Assembly (NCBI RefSeq): GCF_051216895.1 | Contig: NZ_JBPKAO010000002.1 | Coordinates: 248,001-312,000, forward strand | Origin: Aquipuribacter sp051216895 | Lineage (GTDB): Bacteria > Actinomycetota > Actinomycetes > Actinomycetales > JBBAYJ01 | Length of the DNA: 64,000 nt | Direction of reading: 5' to 3' | Part shown: positions 44,861 to 53,547 of the stretch, in pieces | Layout of the letters: every line of letters starts with the position of its first letter | How positions within the stretch are numbered: position 1 is the stretch's first letter | The notes under the pieces: model-generated | The model's input: only the letters and a program-made list of their open reading frames with translations | What the model was told of the DNA's origin: nothing | Database searches by the model: none | Position numbers and translations under genes: made by a program

Positions 44861-45801
44861 CGGCCCTTCGGGTGCCAGACGGTCTTGGTCTCCATGAACG
44901 TCAGCATCCGGCGCGGGTCGGGGACCGGGGTCCAGTCCGGCTCGGCACCGTCGGGCAGGTCCTCCGGGCGCAGGACGCGGGTCAGGGTGTCCGACGCCGC
45001 TGCCTCGAGGTCCCCCCAGGTGGGCTCGGTCAGCGCCGCCGCCCCCGTGAGGTCGATGGCGTCCACGTCACGGTGCGAGGCCAGCCAGGGCCCCAGCTCG
45101 GCGGCCGAGCCGGTGAGCAGGTTGACCACCCCGCCGGGGAGGTCGGAGGTGGCGAGCACCTCGCCGAGGGCGACCGCCGGCAGCGGGCGGTCGAAGGAGG
45201 TGACGACCACGCAGGTGTTGCCGGTGGCGATCACCGGGGCGACGACGCTGGTCAGGCCCAGCAACGAGGAACCCTGCGGCGCCAGGACGGCGACGACGCC
45301 GGTCGGCTCGGGCACCGACAGGTTGAAGTACGGGCCCGCGACGGGGTTGGCGTTGCCCGCGACCTGGCTGATCTTGTCCGTCCAGCCGGCGTACCAGACC
45401 CACCGGTCCACGGCCGCGGTCACCTGCTGGTGCGCGTCCTCCAGGCTCACGCCCTCGGCGTCGGCGATCAGCTCGACGAACTGCGCGGCGCGGCCCTCGA
45501 GCATCTCGGCCACCCGGTAGAGGACCTGCCCCCGGTTGTAGGCGGTCGCCCCGGACCACGCCGGGACCGCGGAGCGGGCGGCGACGACGGCGTCGCGGGC
45601 GTCCTTGCGCGAGGCCTGGGCCGCCTGGGCGAGCAGGGTGCCGTCGCCGGAGTGCACGGCGTACGTGCGGCCGGACTCGCTGCGGGGGAACTTCCCGCCG
45701 ACGTACAGCTTGTACGTCTTGCGGACGTCGAGCCGGGGCGCGGCGGGCTCGGGGGTCTTCTTCTTCACGCTCTTCGAGCGGCCGGTGGTGGGGGTGCTCA
45801 T
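44857..45801 (-). CDS. aldehyde dehydrogenase-like protein lacking the catalytic half
   Basis: A 314-residue protein matching the first half of aldehyde dehydrogenases: a basic start (KSVKKKT), YKLYVGGKFPRSESGRTY, VWYAGWTDKISQVAG, VLAPQGSSLLGL and GGVVNLLTGSAAELGP. After residue about 250 it stops resembling the family. Neither the LELGGK Glu nor the CCAGS Cys is present, and it ends METKTVWHP. The frame is clean with overlaps on both sides, and similar short proteins occur beside a full aldehyde dehydrogenase in other actinobacteria (from memory). I therefore read it as a real non-catalytic partner, not a broken gene. Confidence 0.8.
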   Translation of the reverse strand: MSTPTTGRSKSVKKKTPEPAAPRLDVRKTYKLYVGGKFPRSESGRTYAVHSGDGTLLAQAAQASRKDARDAVVAARSAVPAWSGATAYNRGQVLYRVAEMLEGRAAQFVELIADAEGVSLEDAHQQVTAAVDRWVWYAGWTDKISQVAGNANPVAGPYFNLSVPEPTGVVAVLAPQGSSLLGLTSVVAPVIATGNTCVVVTSFDRPLPAVALGEVLATSDLPGGVVNLLTGSAAELGPWLASHRDVDAIDLTGAAALTEPTWGDLEAAASDTLTRVLRPEDLPDGAEPDWTPVPDPRRMLTFMETKTVWHPKGR

Positions 45802-47273
45802 CGGACGTAGGCCTCCAGACCGTGGCGGCCGCCCTCGCGGCCGTACCCGGACTCCTTGAACCCGCCGAACGGGCTGGTCGGGTCGAACTTGTTGAACGTG
45901 TTGGCCCACACCACACCGGCCTTGAGCCGGTCGGCGGTCCACAGGATCTTGGAGCCCTTGTCGGTCCAGACCCCGGCCGACAACCCGTACGGGGTGTTGT
46001 TGGCCTTGGCGACGGCCTCCTCGGGCGTGCGGAAGGTCAGCACCGACAGCACCGGGCCGAAGATCTCCTCCCGGGCCACGCGGTGGCTGGTCTGCACCCC
46101 GGTGAACAGGGTCGGGGTGAACCAGTAGCCCTTCTCGGGCAGCTCGCAGTCCAGGCTCCAGCGGGTGGCGCCCTCGTCCTCGCCGGCCTGCGCCAGCTCG
46201 GTGATGCGACCCAGCTGGGCGGCGGAGTTGATGGCGCCCAGGTCGGTGTTCTTGTCCATCGGGTCACCCACGCGCAGCGAGGCCAGGCGGCGCTTGAGCC
46301 GGTCGACGACCTCCTCGGCCACGGCCTCCTGGACCAGCAGCCGGGAGCCCGCGCAGCAGACGTGGCCCTGGTTGAAGAAGATCCCGTCGACGATGCCCTC
46401 GACGGTCGCGTCCATCGGGGCGTCGTCGTAGACGATGTTGGCTGCCTTGCCGCCCAGCTCCAGGGTGGCCTTCTTCCGGGTCCCGGCGATGCTGCGGGCG
46501 ATGGCCCGGCCCACCCCGGTCGAACCGGTGAACGCGACCTTGTCGACGTCGTCGTGGGTGACCAGCTGCTGCCCGGTGTCACCGGCGCCGGTGATGATGT
46601 TGACCACGCCCGGCGGCAGGTCGGCCTCCTGGCAGATCTCGGCGAACAGCAGGGCCGACAGCGGCGTCGTCTCCGCCGGCTTGAGGACCACGGTGTTGCC
46701 GGTGGCCAGCGCCGGGGCGATCTTCCAGGCCAGCATGAGCAGCGGGAAGTTCCAGGGGATGACCTGGCCCACGACGCCGTGCGGCTGCGGGTCGGCGCCC
46801 AGCCCGGCCCACTGCAGCTTGTCCGCCCAGCCGGCGTAGTAGAAGAAGTGGTTCGCGACCAGGGGGATGTCGACGTCGCGGGTCTCGCGGATCGGCTTGC
46901 CGTTGTCCAGGGTCTCGACGACGGCGAGCTCGCGGGCACGCTCGGCGACCAGGCGGGCGATCCGGAACAGGTACTTGCCCCGCTCCGCCGGCGCCATCGG
47001 GCCCCAGACCCTGGTGTGCGCGCGGCGGGCGGCGGCCACGGCCCGGTCGACGTCGGCCTGCCCCGCGTGGGCGACCGTGGACAGCCGCTGCTCGGTGGCC
47101 GGGTTGACGGTGTCCAGGGTGCGTCCGTCCGCGGCGTCGCCGAACGCGCCGTCGACGAACAGGCCGTAGCGATCGGCGATCCGCGCGATGGACGCGGACT
47201 CCGGCGCGGGGGAGTAGCGGAACGGGGTGTCGGTCAGGTCGGTCAGGCTGCCCGTCCGGGTCAGGTCGGTCAC
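45798..47273 (-). CDS. NAD(P)-dependent aldehyde dehydrogenase
   Basis: A 491-residue complete aldehyde dehydrogenase with VIPWNFPLLM, cofactor FTGSTGVGR, general-base Glu272 in LELGGK, nucleophile Cys306 in GHVCCAGSR, and EEIFGPVL. Its place directly after deoC suggests acetaldehyde, made by deoxyribose-phosphate aldolase, as the substrate (inferred). The stop overlaps the start of the incomplete paralogue (ATGA), so both chains are made together and may form a mixed oligomer. Confidence 0.92.
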   Translation of the reverse strand: MTDLTRTGSLTDLTDTPFRYSPAPESASIARIADRYGLFVDGAFGDAADGRTLDTVNPATEQRLSTVAHAGQADVDRAVAAARRAHTRVWGPMAPAERGKYLFRIARLVAERARELAVVETLDNGKPIRETRDVDIPLVANHFFYYAGWADKLQWAGLGADPQPHGVVGQVIPWNFPLLMLAWKIAPALATGNTVVLKPAETTPLSALLFAEICQEADLPPGVVNIITGAGDTGQQLVTHDDVDKVAFTGSTGVGRAIARSIAGTRKKATLELGGKAANIVYDDAPMDATVEGIVDGIFFNQGHVCCAGSRLLVQEAVAEEVVDRLKRRLASLRVGDPMDKNTDLGAINSAAQLGRITELAQAGEDEGATRWSLDCELPEKGYWFTPTLFTGVQTSHRVAREEIFGPVLSVLTFRTPEEAVAKANNTPYGLSAGVWTDKGSKILWTADRLKAGVVWANTFNKFDPTSPFGGFKESGYGREGGRHGLEAYVR

Positions 47274-47319
47274 TGGCGCTCCTGGAGGTGGTGGGGGACG
47301 AAGGGGGCGGCCGTCACGG

Positions 47320-48390
47320 TCAGTCGACGCTGACGTGGTCCGGGCCGGAGTAGGCGCCGGTGCGCGCCTTCTGCCGCTGCATGAGGACGTCGTTGAGCAG
47401 GCTGGAGGCGCCGAACCGGAACCGGTCCGGGTGCAGCCAGTCCGGGCCGAGGGTCTCCTGCACCATCACCAGGTAGCGCAGCGCGTCCTTGGCGGTGCGG
47501 ATGCCGCCGGCCGGCTTCATGCCCACGACGTGGCCGGTGGCCAGGTGGAAGTCGCGGATGGCCTCGAGCATCACCAGCGTGACGGGCATGGTGGCCGCGG
47601 GGCTCACCTTGCCCGTGCTGGTCTTGATGGTGTCGGCCCCGGCGAGCATGGCCAGCCAGGAGGCACGGCGGACGTTGTCGTAGGTGGCGAGCTCGCCGGT
47701 CTCGAGGATGACCTTGAGCTTGGCGCGGGTGCCGTCGGTGCGGGCGCAGGCGGCCTTGACCGCGACGACGTCGTCGAACACCTGCAGCCAGCGCCCGGAC
47801 AGGAAGGCCCCGCGGTCGATGACCATGTCGATCTCGTGGGCGCCGGCGGCGACCGCGTCGGCGGTGTCGGCGAGCCGGACGGCGCTGGAGGCCCGCCCGG
47901 ACGGGAACGCGGTCGCGACGGCGGCGATCTTGACGCCCGGTCGCTGCCCCGGCGCGGGGGCGGAGCGCCACAGCGAGCCGGCCTGCTCCAGGCCGGCGGC
48001 GACCTCGGTCACCAGGTCGCCGTACACGCAGACGGCCGCGACGGGCGGGCAGTCGGTGGCCGGGTCGGGGTGGGCGGCCTTGGCGGCGAGGGTGCGGACC
48101 TTGCCGGGGGTGTCGGCCCCCTCCAGCGTCGTGAGGTCGATCATCGACACCACGGCGTCCAGGGCCCAGGCCTTGGCGTCGGTCTTGATCGAGCGGGTGC
48201 CGAACATGGCCGCCCGGGCGTTCGTGCCCACCTCGTCGACGCCCGGCAGCCCGCGCAGGAAGCGCCGCAGCCCGGCCTCGTCCACCCGGGGCCCGACCAG
48301 CGCGTCGACGGCAGCGCTGCCCGACCCGGCGGAGGCGGTGCCCGCCGTGCTGTCGGCGGGCGGAGCGGCGGGGGAGGCGAGGTCGGTCAC
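47320..48390 (-). CDS. deoC: deoxyribose-phosphate aldolase
   Basis: It cleaves 2-deoxyribose-5-phosphate to acetaldehyde and glyceraldehyde-3-phosphate. The 356-residue protein has the Schiff-base Lys256 in KTSTGK, LKVILETG before it, and GMKPAGGIR after it. It is about 100 residues longer than E. coli DeoC at the N-terminus, as usual for this long form. GTG 48390 is set by TAGGCT 6 bases upstream. It heads the operon deoC, two aldehyde dehydrogenase-like genes and the kinase. Confidence 0.95.
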   Translation of the reverse strand: MTDLASPAAPPADSTAGTASAGSGSAAVDALVGPRVDEAGLRRFLRGLPGVDEVGTNARAAMFGTRSIKTDAKAWALDAVVSMIDLTTLEGADTPGKVRTLAAKAAHPDPATDCPPVAAVCVYGDLVTEVAAGLEQAGSLWRSAPAPGQRPGVKIAAVATAFPSGRASSAVRLADTADAVAAGAHEIDMVIDRGAFLSGRWLQVFDDVVAVKAACARTDGTRAKLKVILETGELATYDNVRRASWLAMLAGADTIKTSTGKVSPAATMPVTLVMLEAIRDFHLATGHVVGMKPAGGIRTAKDALRYLVMVQETLGPDWLHPDRFRFGASSLLNDVLMQRQKARTGAYSGPDHVSVD

Positions 48391-48423
48391 GTCGAGAGCC
48401 TAACGCCGGGGCAGGATGGGGCG
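48391..48423. promoter_or_regulatory. back-to-back leaderless promoters of deoC and PH-domain gene
   Basis: TAGGCT (48397-48402, minus) is 6 bases from the deoC GTG and CAGGAT (48412-48417, plus) is 6 bases from GTG 48424. The whole intergenic space is 33 bases. Confidence 0.5.
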
Positions 48424-49092
48424 GTGACCTCGCAGCGACCGCCCGAGCCCGCCGGGACCGGCAGCGACGACCGCGTCGTCTTCCGGCCCGGTGCCGTCCG
48501 GCTGCTGGCGGCGGGCTGGTGGGTGCTCGCCGCGGTCCTGGCCGCCGACGTGCTGTGGCGGGGCCAGGGCAGCTCGGCGCTGCTCCTCGTGCCGTTGCTG
48601 GCGTTCTCGTGCGCGGTGGTCCACGCGCTGTTCTGGTACCCGGCGGTGGTCGTGGACGACGACGCCGTCGAGCTGGTCAACGTCCTGCGCCGGGTCAGGC
48701 TGCCGTGGCGCACGGTGGAGGACCTGGACACCCGCTGGGCCCTGACCATCGACTCCGGGCAGCGGCGCTGGACCTCGTGGGCGGCGCCGTCGTCGGGACG
48801 GCGGATCCGGCCGGTGTCCCGCCGCGAGACGCCGTGGGCCGAGCCGGGGGCCGAGGGGATCGCCGGCAGCCGGGCCCCGGGCAGCAGCGCGGGCGAGGCC
48901 GCCGTGCTGGTGGGGATCCGGTGGCAGGTGTGGCAGGACGACCCCGCCCGCGGGGGCGCGGCGCGCGCGACCGGGGCCGGGGCGGGGGCCGGGGGCGAGC
49001 CGCAGGTCGCCTGGAACGCACCCGTCCTCGCCGCGCTGGGCGGGACCGGGGTCCTCGCGCTGGTGGCCCTGCTGAGCGTCCTGGCCGGCTGA
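48424..49092 (+). CDS. PH-domain membrane protein
   Basis: A 222-residue protein with two membrane helices (about residues 28-68). A bacterial PH-like domain follows (VVVDDDAVELVNVLRRVRLPWRTVEDLDTRWALTI region). After an Ala/Gly-rich linker comes a last hydrophobic segment at the C-terminus. Such proteins are common in actinobacteria, and their role is unknown. It converges on the phosphomutase gene across 51 bases. Confidence 0.75.
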   Translation: MTSQRPPEPAGTGSDDRVVFRPGAVRLLAAGWWVLAAVLAADVLWRGQGSSALLLVPLLAFSCAVVHALFWYPAVVVDDDAVELVNVLRRVRLPWRTVEDLDTRWALTIDSGQRRWTSWAAPSSGRRIRPVSRRETPWAEPGAEGIAGSRAPGSSAGEAAVLVGIRWQVWQDDPARGGAARATGAGAGAGGEPQVAWNAPVLAALGGTGVLALVALLSVLAG

Positions 49093-49143
49093 GCCCGCGA
49101 CCGGGCCTGGTCGGGGGGGCGCCGCGTCGGGGCGTCGGTCCGG

Positions 49144-50910
49144 CTACCCCTGCTGCAGCAGCGCCCGGACCTGCTCCTGCAGGGCCGCCATCTGCTGCGC
49201 CGCCGCGACGCGGGCCGCCGGCAGGTCCTCCCCGGCGGGCACGACGACCTCCAGGTAGGCCTTGAGCTTGGGCTCGGTTCCGGAGGGGCGCACGACCACC
49301 CGGGCGGCCTCGCCGGCGCGCAGCCGCACGCCCGTGGTGGGTGGGAGCCCGTCGACACCCACGGACAGGTCCTCGACGGACTCCGTGGCCGCGCCGGCCA
49401 GGTCCGCGGGCGGCTGCTCCAGCAGGCGGGCGAGCACGGGTCCCACCACCGACATGTCGGCCAGGCGCAGCGTCACGGGGGCGGTGACGTGGACCCCGTG
49501 CCGCAGGGCCAGGTCGTCCAGGGCGTCCAGCAGGGTGCGCCCCGTCGCGCGCAGCCCGGCCGCGAGCTCGGCCACGAGCAGGGACGCCGTCAGGCCGTCC
49601 TTGTCCCGGACCACGGCGGGGGCGACGCAGTAGCCGATGGCCTCCTCGTAGCCCATCACCAGCCCGGGCGCCCGCGCGATCCACTTGAAGCCCGTGAGCG
49701 TGGCCCGCGAGCGGACGCCGTGGTGCTCGGCGACCCGGTGCAGCAGCGAGCCGGACACCAGCGAGGCCGCCAGCGTCACGGGCTCGTCGGCGTCGGGCGA
49801 GGTCGGCGCGGGAGCACGGGTCAGGACGTGCTCGGCCAGCAGGGCGCCCACGTCGTCGCCGGTCAGCTGCCGCCACCCGGCGGGGCTGTCGGCCGGCCCG
49901 CGGGCCGGGTCGGGCACCGCGACGCTGCAGCGGTCGGCGTCCGGGTCGAGCGCCAGGACGAGGTCGGCGCCGGAGCGCGCCGCCAGGCCCAGCGCCAGGT
50001 CGAGCGCACCCTGCTCCTCCGGGTTGGGGAACGGCACCGTCGGGAAGTCGGGGTCCGGGTCGGCCTGCTCGGCGACGGTGCTGACGTCGGTGAACCCGGC
50101 CCCGGTGAGCACCCGTCGCAGGACGTCGTCGCCCACGCCGTGCATGGCCGTGGTGACGACGCCCAGCTCGCGGGGGCCGGGGGGGAGCAGGCCGACGGCG
50201 GCGGCCACGTACCCGTCGACGAGGTCCTGGTCGGCCACCTGCCAGCCGGCGCTCGCGCGGGCCACGTCCTTCGCCGGCGGGGCGAGCTCGATGGCCGCGG
50301 CGATGCCGCTGTCCGCGGGCGGCACGATCTGCACGCCCGAGCCCGGGCCGGGCGACACCCGCCCGCCCAGGTAGACCTTGTAGCCGTTGTCGTCCTTGGG
50401 GTTGTGGCTGGCCGTCACCATGACGCCCGCGTCGGCACCCAGTCGCAGGACCGCGTGGGCCAGGACCGGGGTCGGCAGCGGCTCGGGGAGCAGGACGGCC
50501 CGGCAGCCCGCGGCCGTGACGACGGCGGCGGTGTCCTCGGCGAACCGGCGCGACCCGCGGCGGGCGTCGAACCCCACGACGACGAGCGGCGCGGCGTCGG
50601 GCTGGTCGGGCTCATCGGGCCGGCCGAGCTGGTCGAGGAGGTAGGCCGCCAGCCCGGCGGCCGCACGGACCACGACGGCGCGGTTCATCCGGTTGGGCCC
50701 GGGGCCCATCGCGCCGCGCAGACCCGCCGTGCCGAAGGCCAGGGCCCCGGTGAACGCGTCCCGGGCCGCCTCGAGCTCGTCGTCACCACCGGACGCGAGG
50801 GCACGGGCCCTGCCGGCGTCCTCGGCGTCGACGTCGTGCTCGGCCCACCGCAGGACGGCCTCCCGCAGCACGGTCGTGGCGTCGCCGGAGGTCCGGTCGC
50901 CGTCGGTCAC
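49144..50910 (-). CDS. phospho-sugar mutase (phosphomannomutase/phosphopentomutase type)
   Basis: A 588-residue alpha-D-phosphohexomutase. It has FGTAGLRGAMGPG, the phosphoserine loop TASHNPKDDNGYK (Ser168), the metal loop DPDADR, the sugar loop GYEEAIGY, and the phosphate loop RPSGTEPKLKAY. Family members of this length include PgcA-like and phosphopentomutase-active enzymes. The overlap with purine nucleoside phosphorylase (GTGA) suggests it turns (deoxy)ribose-1-phosphate into the 5-phosphate, linking nucleoside cleavage to deoC (inferred). Confidence 0.9.
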   Translation of the reverse strand: MTDGDRTSGDATTVLREAVLRWAEHDVDAEDAGRARALASGGDDELEAARDAFTGALAFGTAGLRGAMGPGPNRMNRAVVVRAAAGLAAYLLDQLGRPDEPDQPDAAPLVVVGFDARRGSRRFAEDTAAVVTAAGCRAVLLPEPLPTPVLAHAVLRLGADAGVMVTASHNPKDDNGYKVYLGGRVSPGPGSGVQIVPPADSGIAAAIELAPPAKDVARASAGWQVADQDLVDGYVAAAVGLLPPGPRELGVVTTAMHGVGDDVLRRVLTGAGFTDVSTVAEQADPDPDFPTVPFPNPEEQGALDLALGLAARSGADLVLALDPDADRCSVAVPDPARGPADSPAGWRQLTGDDVGALLAEHVLTRAPAPTSPDADEPVTLAASLVSGSLLHRVAEHHGVRSRATLTGFKWIARAPGLVMGYEEAIGYCVAPAVVRDKDGLTASLLVAELAAGLRATGRTLLDALDDLALRHGVHVTAPVTLRLADMSVVGPVLARLLEQPPADLAGAATESVEDLSVGVDGLPPTTGVRLRAGEAARVVVRPSGTEPKLKAYLEVVVPAGEDLPAARVAAAQQMAALQEQVRALLQQG

Positions 50911-51764
50911 GCGGCGGCCACGCGGTCGACCACGTCGGCCAGCAGGCGGCCGCAGCGCTCCGCGGCGTCCCGACCGGCCTGCAGGACCTCCTGGTGGTCC
51001 AGGGCCTCGCCGGTGGTCCCGGCCGCGAGGTTGGTCACCAGGGACAGCCCGAGCACCTCCAGGCCGAGCGCGCGGGCCGCGATGGTCTCCAGGGCCGTCG
51101 ACATGCCGACGAGCTGGCCGCCCAGCACGCCCACCATGGCGACCTCGGCGGGGGTCTCGTACTGCGGGCCGTGCAGCTGGGCGTAGACGCCCTCGGGCAG
51201 GTCGGGGTCGACCTCGTGGGCCAGCGCACGCAACCGTTGGGAGTACGCGTCGGTCAGGTCGACGAACGTCGCCCCGCGCAGCGGGGTGGTGCCGGTCAGG
51301 TTGAGGTGGTCGCGCAGCAGCACCGCGGTCCCGGGCCCCCAGTCGGCGACCAGGCTGCCGCAGCCGTTGGTCAGCACGACGCTGCGGGCGCCGAGCGCGG
51401 CCGCGGTGCGCACGCCGTGGGCGACGGCGTCGGTGCCGTGCCCCTCGTACAGGTGCGTGCGGGCGGCGATCAGGAGCACGCGCCGACCCGTCGCGGTGCG
51501 GACCACCCGGAGCCGGCCGTGGTGGCCCGCGACCGCCGACGCCCGGAAGCCGGGCACCTCGTCGGCGGGCAGGTCGACGACGACCTCGCCGAGCAGCTCG
51601 GCCGCCTGGCCCCAGCCGGAGCCCAGGACGACGGCGGTGTCGACGGCGGGTGGCGCCTCGCCCCCGGCGTCCGGGGCCGGTGCGCCGGAGCGCTGCCGGA
51701 CGACGTCGGCCGCCGCGGCGGCCGTCTCCTGCCAGGTGCCGGGCTGCCCGGTGGTCGTCTGCAC
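50907..51764 (-). CDS. purine nucleoside phosphorylase
   Basis: A 285-residue trimeric-type PNP with VLGSGWG (phosphate loop), HLYEGH, LTNGCGSL, GPQYETPAEV (the usual Glu that binds the purine), VGMSTALETIAA and VTNLAAG. It phosphorolyses inosine or guanosine, using inosine made by Add. GTG 51764 is fixed by TAGTCT 6 bases upstream. It is the first gene of a two-gene operon with the phosphomutase. Confidence 0.95.
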   Translation of the reverse strand: MQTTTGQPGTWQETAAAAADVVRQRSGAPAPDAGGEAPPAVDTAVVLGSGWGQAAELLGEVVVDLPADEVPGFRASAVAGHHGRLRVVRTATGRRVLLIAARTHLYEGHGTDAVAHGVRTAAALGARSVVLTNGCGSLVADWGPGTAVLLRDHLNLTGTTPLRGATFVDLTDAYSQRLRALAHEVDPDLPEGVYAQLHGPQYETPAEVAMVGVLGGQLVGMSTALETIAARALGLEVLGLSLVTNLAAGTTGEALDHQEVLQAGRDAAERCGRLLADVVDRVAAA

Positions 51765-51770
51765 GGCGCG

Positions 51771-51776
51771 AGACTA
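51771..51776 (-). promoter_or_regulatory. -10 element of purine nucleoside phosphorylase operon
   Basis: TAGTCT, then 6 bases, then GTG 51764, without a ribosome-binding site. Confidence 0.5.
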
Positions 51777-51799
51777 GCGCCGTGGTGCGACCATCGACC

Positions 51800-53083
51800 G
51801 TGACCACCACCGGGCGCCCGCGGCACGCGGCATTGGACGCCACCCGGGGGCTGGCCCTGCTCGGCAGCGCCGTGGGCACGGCGCTGCTCTGGTTGGGGGG
51901 GCGCCAGCTCGGGGCCGGCTACCGCCCGGTGGGCGGCTCGGACCTGGACCGCGTCGCGGACCTGGTGACGGCGCTGCTGGTCGACAACCGGGTCCTGGCC
52001 GTGTTCGCCCTGCTGCTGGGGCACGGTCTCGCGGTGCAGCTGCACCGGGCGCGACGGTCGGGCCCCGACCCCGACGTGGCCCACGACGCCGCATCGGCGG
52101 TGGCGTTGCGACGTGCCGCGGGCCTGGTCCTCCTGGGGGCGGCCCACGCGGCACTGGTGCTGGACGCCGACGTCCTGTCCACCCTCGGGGTCCTCCTGGT
52201 GCTCACGCTGCCGCTGGTCCGGGCGCGGACCCGGACCCACGTGGTGGTGGGGCTGCTCGTCGTGCCGGCCCTGCTGGTCCACGGGGTCGCCGACGGCCTG
52301 GGCGGCACGGTGGGCCTCCCGGACCCGCCGACCGACTACCTGCTGTCCGTGGTGGACCGCGTGGGGACCTGGCTGCTCGCGCTGGTCCTGCTGCCGTTCA
52401 GCCAGGTGGGGCTGCTGCTGGCCGTCGTCGCGGGGGTGCGGCTGGCGCGCGGTGGCTGGCTGCTCGAGCCCGACCTGCACCGGCGCGGGCTGCTGGTGCT
52501 GGGTGCGGTGTCCTCGGTCGTCGGGCTGCTGGGGGCGTGGCCGTACGCCCAGGTCGTCACGGCCGGCTTCCCCGTGGACGTCGCGGTGTCCGTGCCGGCG
52601 GGGGTGCTGTCGGCGGTCACGGGTCCGGCCGGGGCGCTGGGGGCGGTGTGCCTGGGCGTGCTGCTGGTGGACCGGCTCACCGGTCCCGGCACGGGCACCG
52701 TGATCGGCACCGGCGCGGCGGCGGCTCGGCGGCCGCTCGTCGCCCTCCGCGACGGCGTGGCCGCGACCGGTCGCTGCAGCCTGCCCGTCTACCTGGCCCA
52801 CTCCGTCCTGCTGGCCGCCGTGCTCGCCCCGTGGGCGGGTGGGGCCGGCACGCGGTGGGGCAGCGCCGCGGTCGCCGCCCTGGCGGTCGGGCTGTGGGTG
52901 CTCACCGTGGTCGTCGCCGCCGTGGTCGTCGCCGCCGTGGCTCAGCACCGCGGTGACGCCCGGGGTGGTGACGCCCGGGGTGGTGACGCCCGGGGTGGTG
53001 ACGCCCGGGGCGACGGCTCAGGGGGCGGGCGGGGCTACGGGCCGACGGACCGGCAGGGCCTCGCGCGCAGCTCGGCCACGTAG
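51800..53083 (+). CDS. DUF418-like membrane protein with repeat-encoded tail
   Basis: A 427-residue protein with about ten to eleven helices. The start AALDATRGLALLG and the late segment TGRCSLPVYLAHSVLL match DUF418/acyltransferase-like membrane proteins, whose substrate is unknown. GTG 51800 is used; GTG 51782 would add six residues. The tail after the last helix is a Gly/Arg/Asp repeat (RGGDA four times) encoded by a 15-base tandem repeat. The last 49 bases overlap the 3' end of the cyclotransferase gene on the other strand. Confidence 0.72.
   Translation: MTTTGRPRHAALDATRGLALLGSAVGTALLWLGGRQLGAGYRPVGGSDLDRVADLVTALLVDNRVLAVFALLLGHGLAVQLHRARRSGPDPDVAHDAASAVALRRAAGLVLLGAAHAALVLDADVLSTLGVLLVLTLPLVRARTRTHVVVGLLVVPALLVHGVADGLGGTVGLPDPPTDYLLSVVDRVGTWLLALVLLPFSQVGLLLAVVAGVRLARGGWLLEPDLHRRGLLVLGAVSSVVGLLGAWPYAQVVTAGFPVDVAVSVPAGVLSAVTGPAGALGAVCLGVLLVDRLTGPGTGTVIGTGAAAARRPLVALRDGVAATGRCSLPVYLAHSVLLAAVLAPWAGGAGTRWGSAAVAALAVGLWVLTVVVAAVVVAAVAQHRGDARGGDARGGDARGGDARGDGSGGGRGYGPTDRQGLARSSAT
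52952..53011 (+). repeat. four 15-bp tandem repeats within DUF418-like gene
   Basis: GGTGACGCCCGGGGT is repeated three times exactly and a fourth time with a final C. Being a multiple of three, the array stays in frame and lengthens the C-terminal tail without disrupting it. Confidence 0.92.
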
Positions 53084-53493
53084 TCGGCCGGCGCGCCGCC
53101 GGCCTCCGCCGCGTCGGCGATCAGGCCGATCGTCATCGCGCTGGGCAGCCCCCCCTCGTAGGCCTGCAGCACGTAGACGAAGGCGGGCAGCTCGCCGTCG
53201 AGGGTGTGCACGCGCACCGTGATGCGGGCGTACAGGTCCGTGGACGCGCCCTCCCACTCGTCGAGCATGTGCTCGTCCTCGGGTGCGACCTCGTAGAGCA
53301 CGACGTACACCGTGTCGGTCGGGGAGTCCGGGGACTCCACGACCGTGGCGAGCGGGCCGTCCCAGCCGTGCTCCTCGCCCCCGAAGGTGAGCCGCCAGCC
53401 GGGGAGCCAGCCCGAGTCCCGCATCGGCGAGCGCGGGGCGCGCTCCGCCATCCGCTCGGGGTCGAGGTTGCCCGCGTAGGCCGCGTACAGCAC
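53035..53493 (-). CDS. gamma-glutamylcyclotransferase-family protein
   Basis: A 152-residue protein with YAAYAGNLDPERM (the Y-x-x-Y-G-x-N/S nucleotide-like loop of the fold, with Ala for Gly), LPGWRLTFGGEEHGWDGPLA, and MLDEWEG, whose Glu fits the catalytic base of the family. It may act on gamma-glutamyl dipeptides; the substrate is unproven. GTG 53493 has TAGGCT 6 bases upstream. It is divergent from lpdA across 54 bases. Confidence 0.85.
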   Translation of the reverse strand: MLYAAYAGNLDPERMAERAPRSPMRDSGWLPGWRLTFGGEEHGWDGPLATVVESPDSPTDTVYVVLYEVAPEDEHMLDEWEGASTDLYARITVRVHTLDGELPAFVYVLQAYEGGLPSAMTIGLIADAAEAGGAPADYVAELRARPCRSVGP

Positions 53494-53547
53494 CCGCGGA
53501 GCCTAGCGGGCGGCCCGGCCCCCGGCGGGCCTGGAACACTGACGGAC
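53494..53547. promoter_or_regulatory. divergent leaderless promoters of cyclotransferase and lpdA
   Basis: TAGGCT (53500-53505, minus) is 6 bases from GTG 53493, and AACACT (53535-53540, plus) is 7 bases from GTG 53548. Confidence 0.45.

Noticed and set aside
44857..45801. Frameshifted aldehyde dehydrogenase pseudogene
   Set aside because: No continuation of the family sequence is found in other frames downstream, where the kinase gene starts with an ATGA overlap. The ending looks specific, so it is kept as a real gene.
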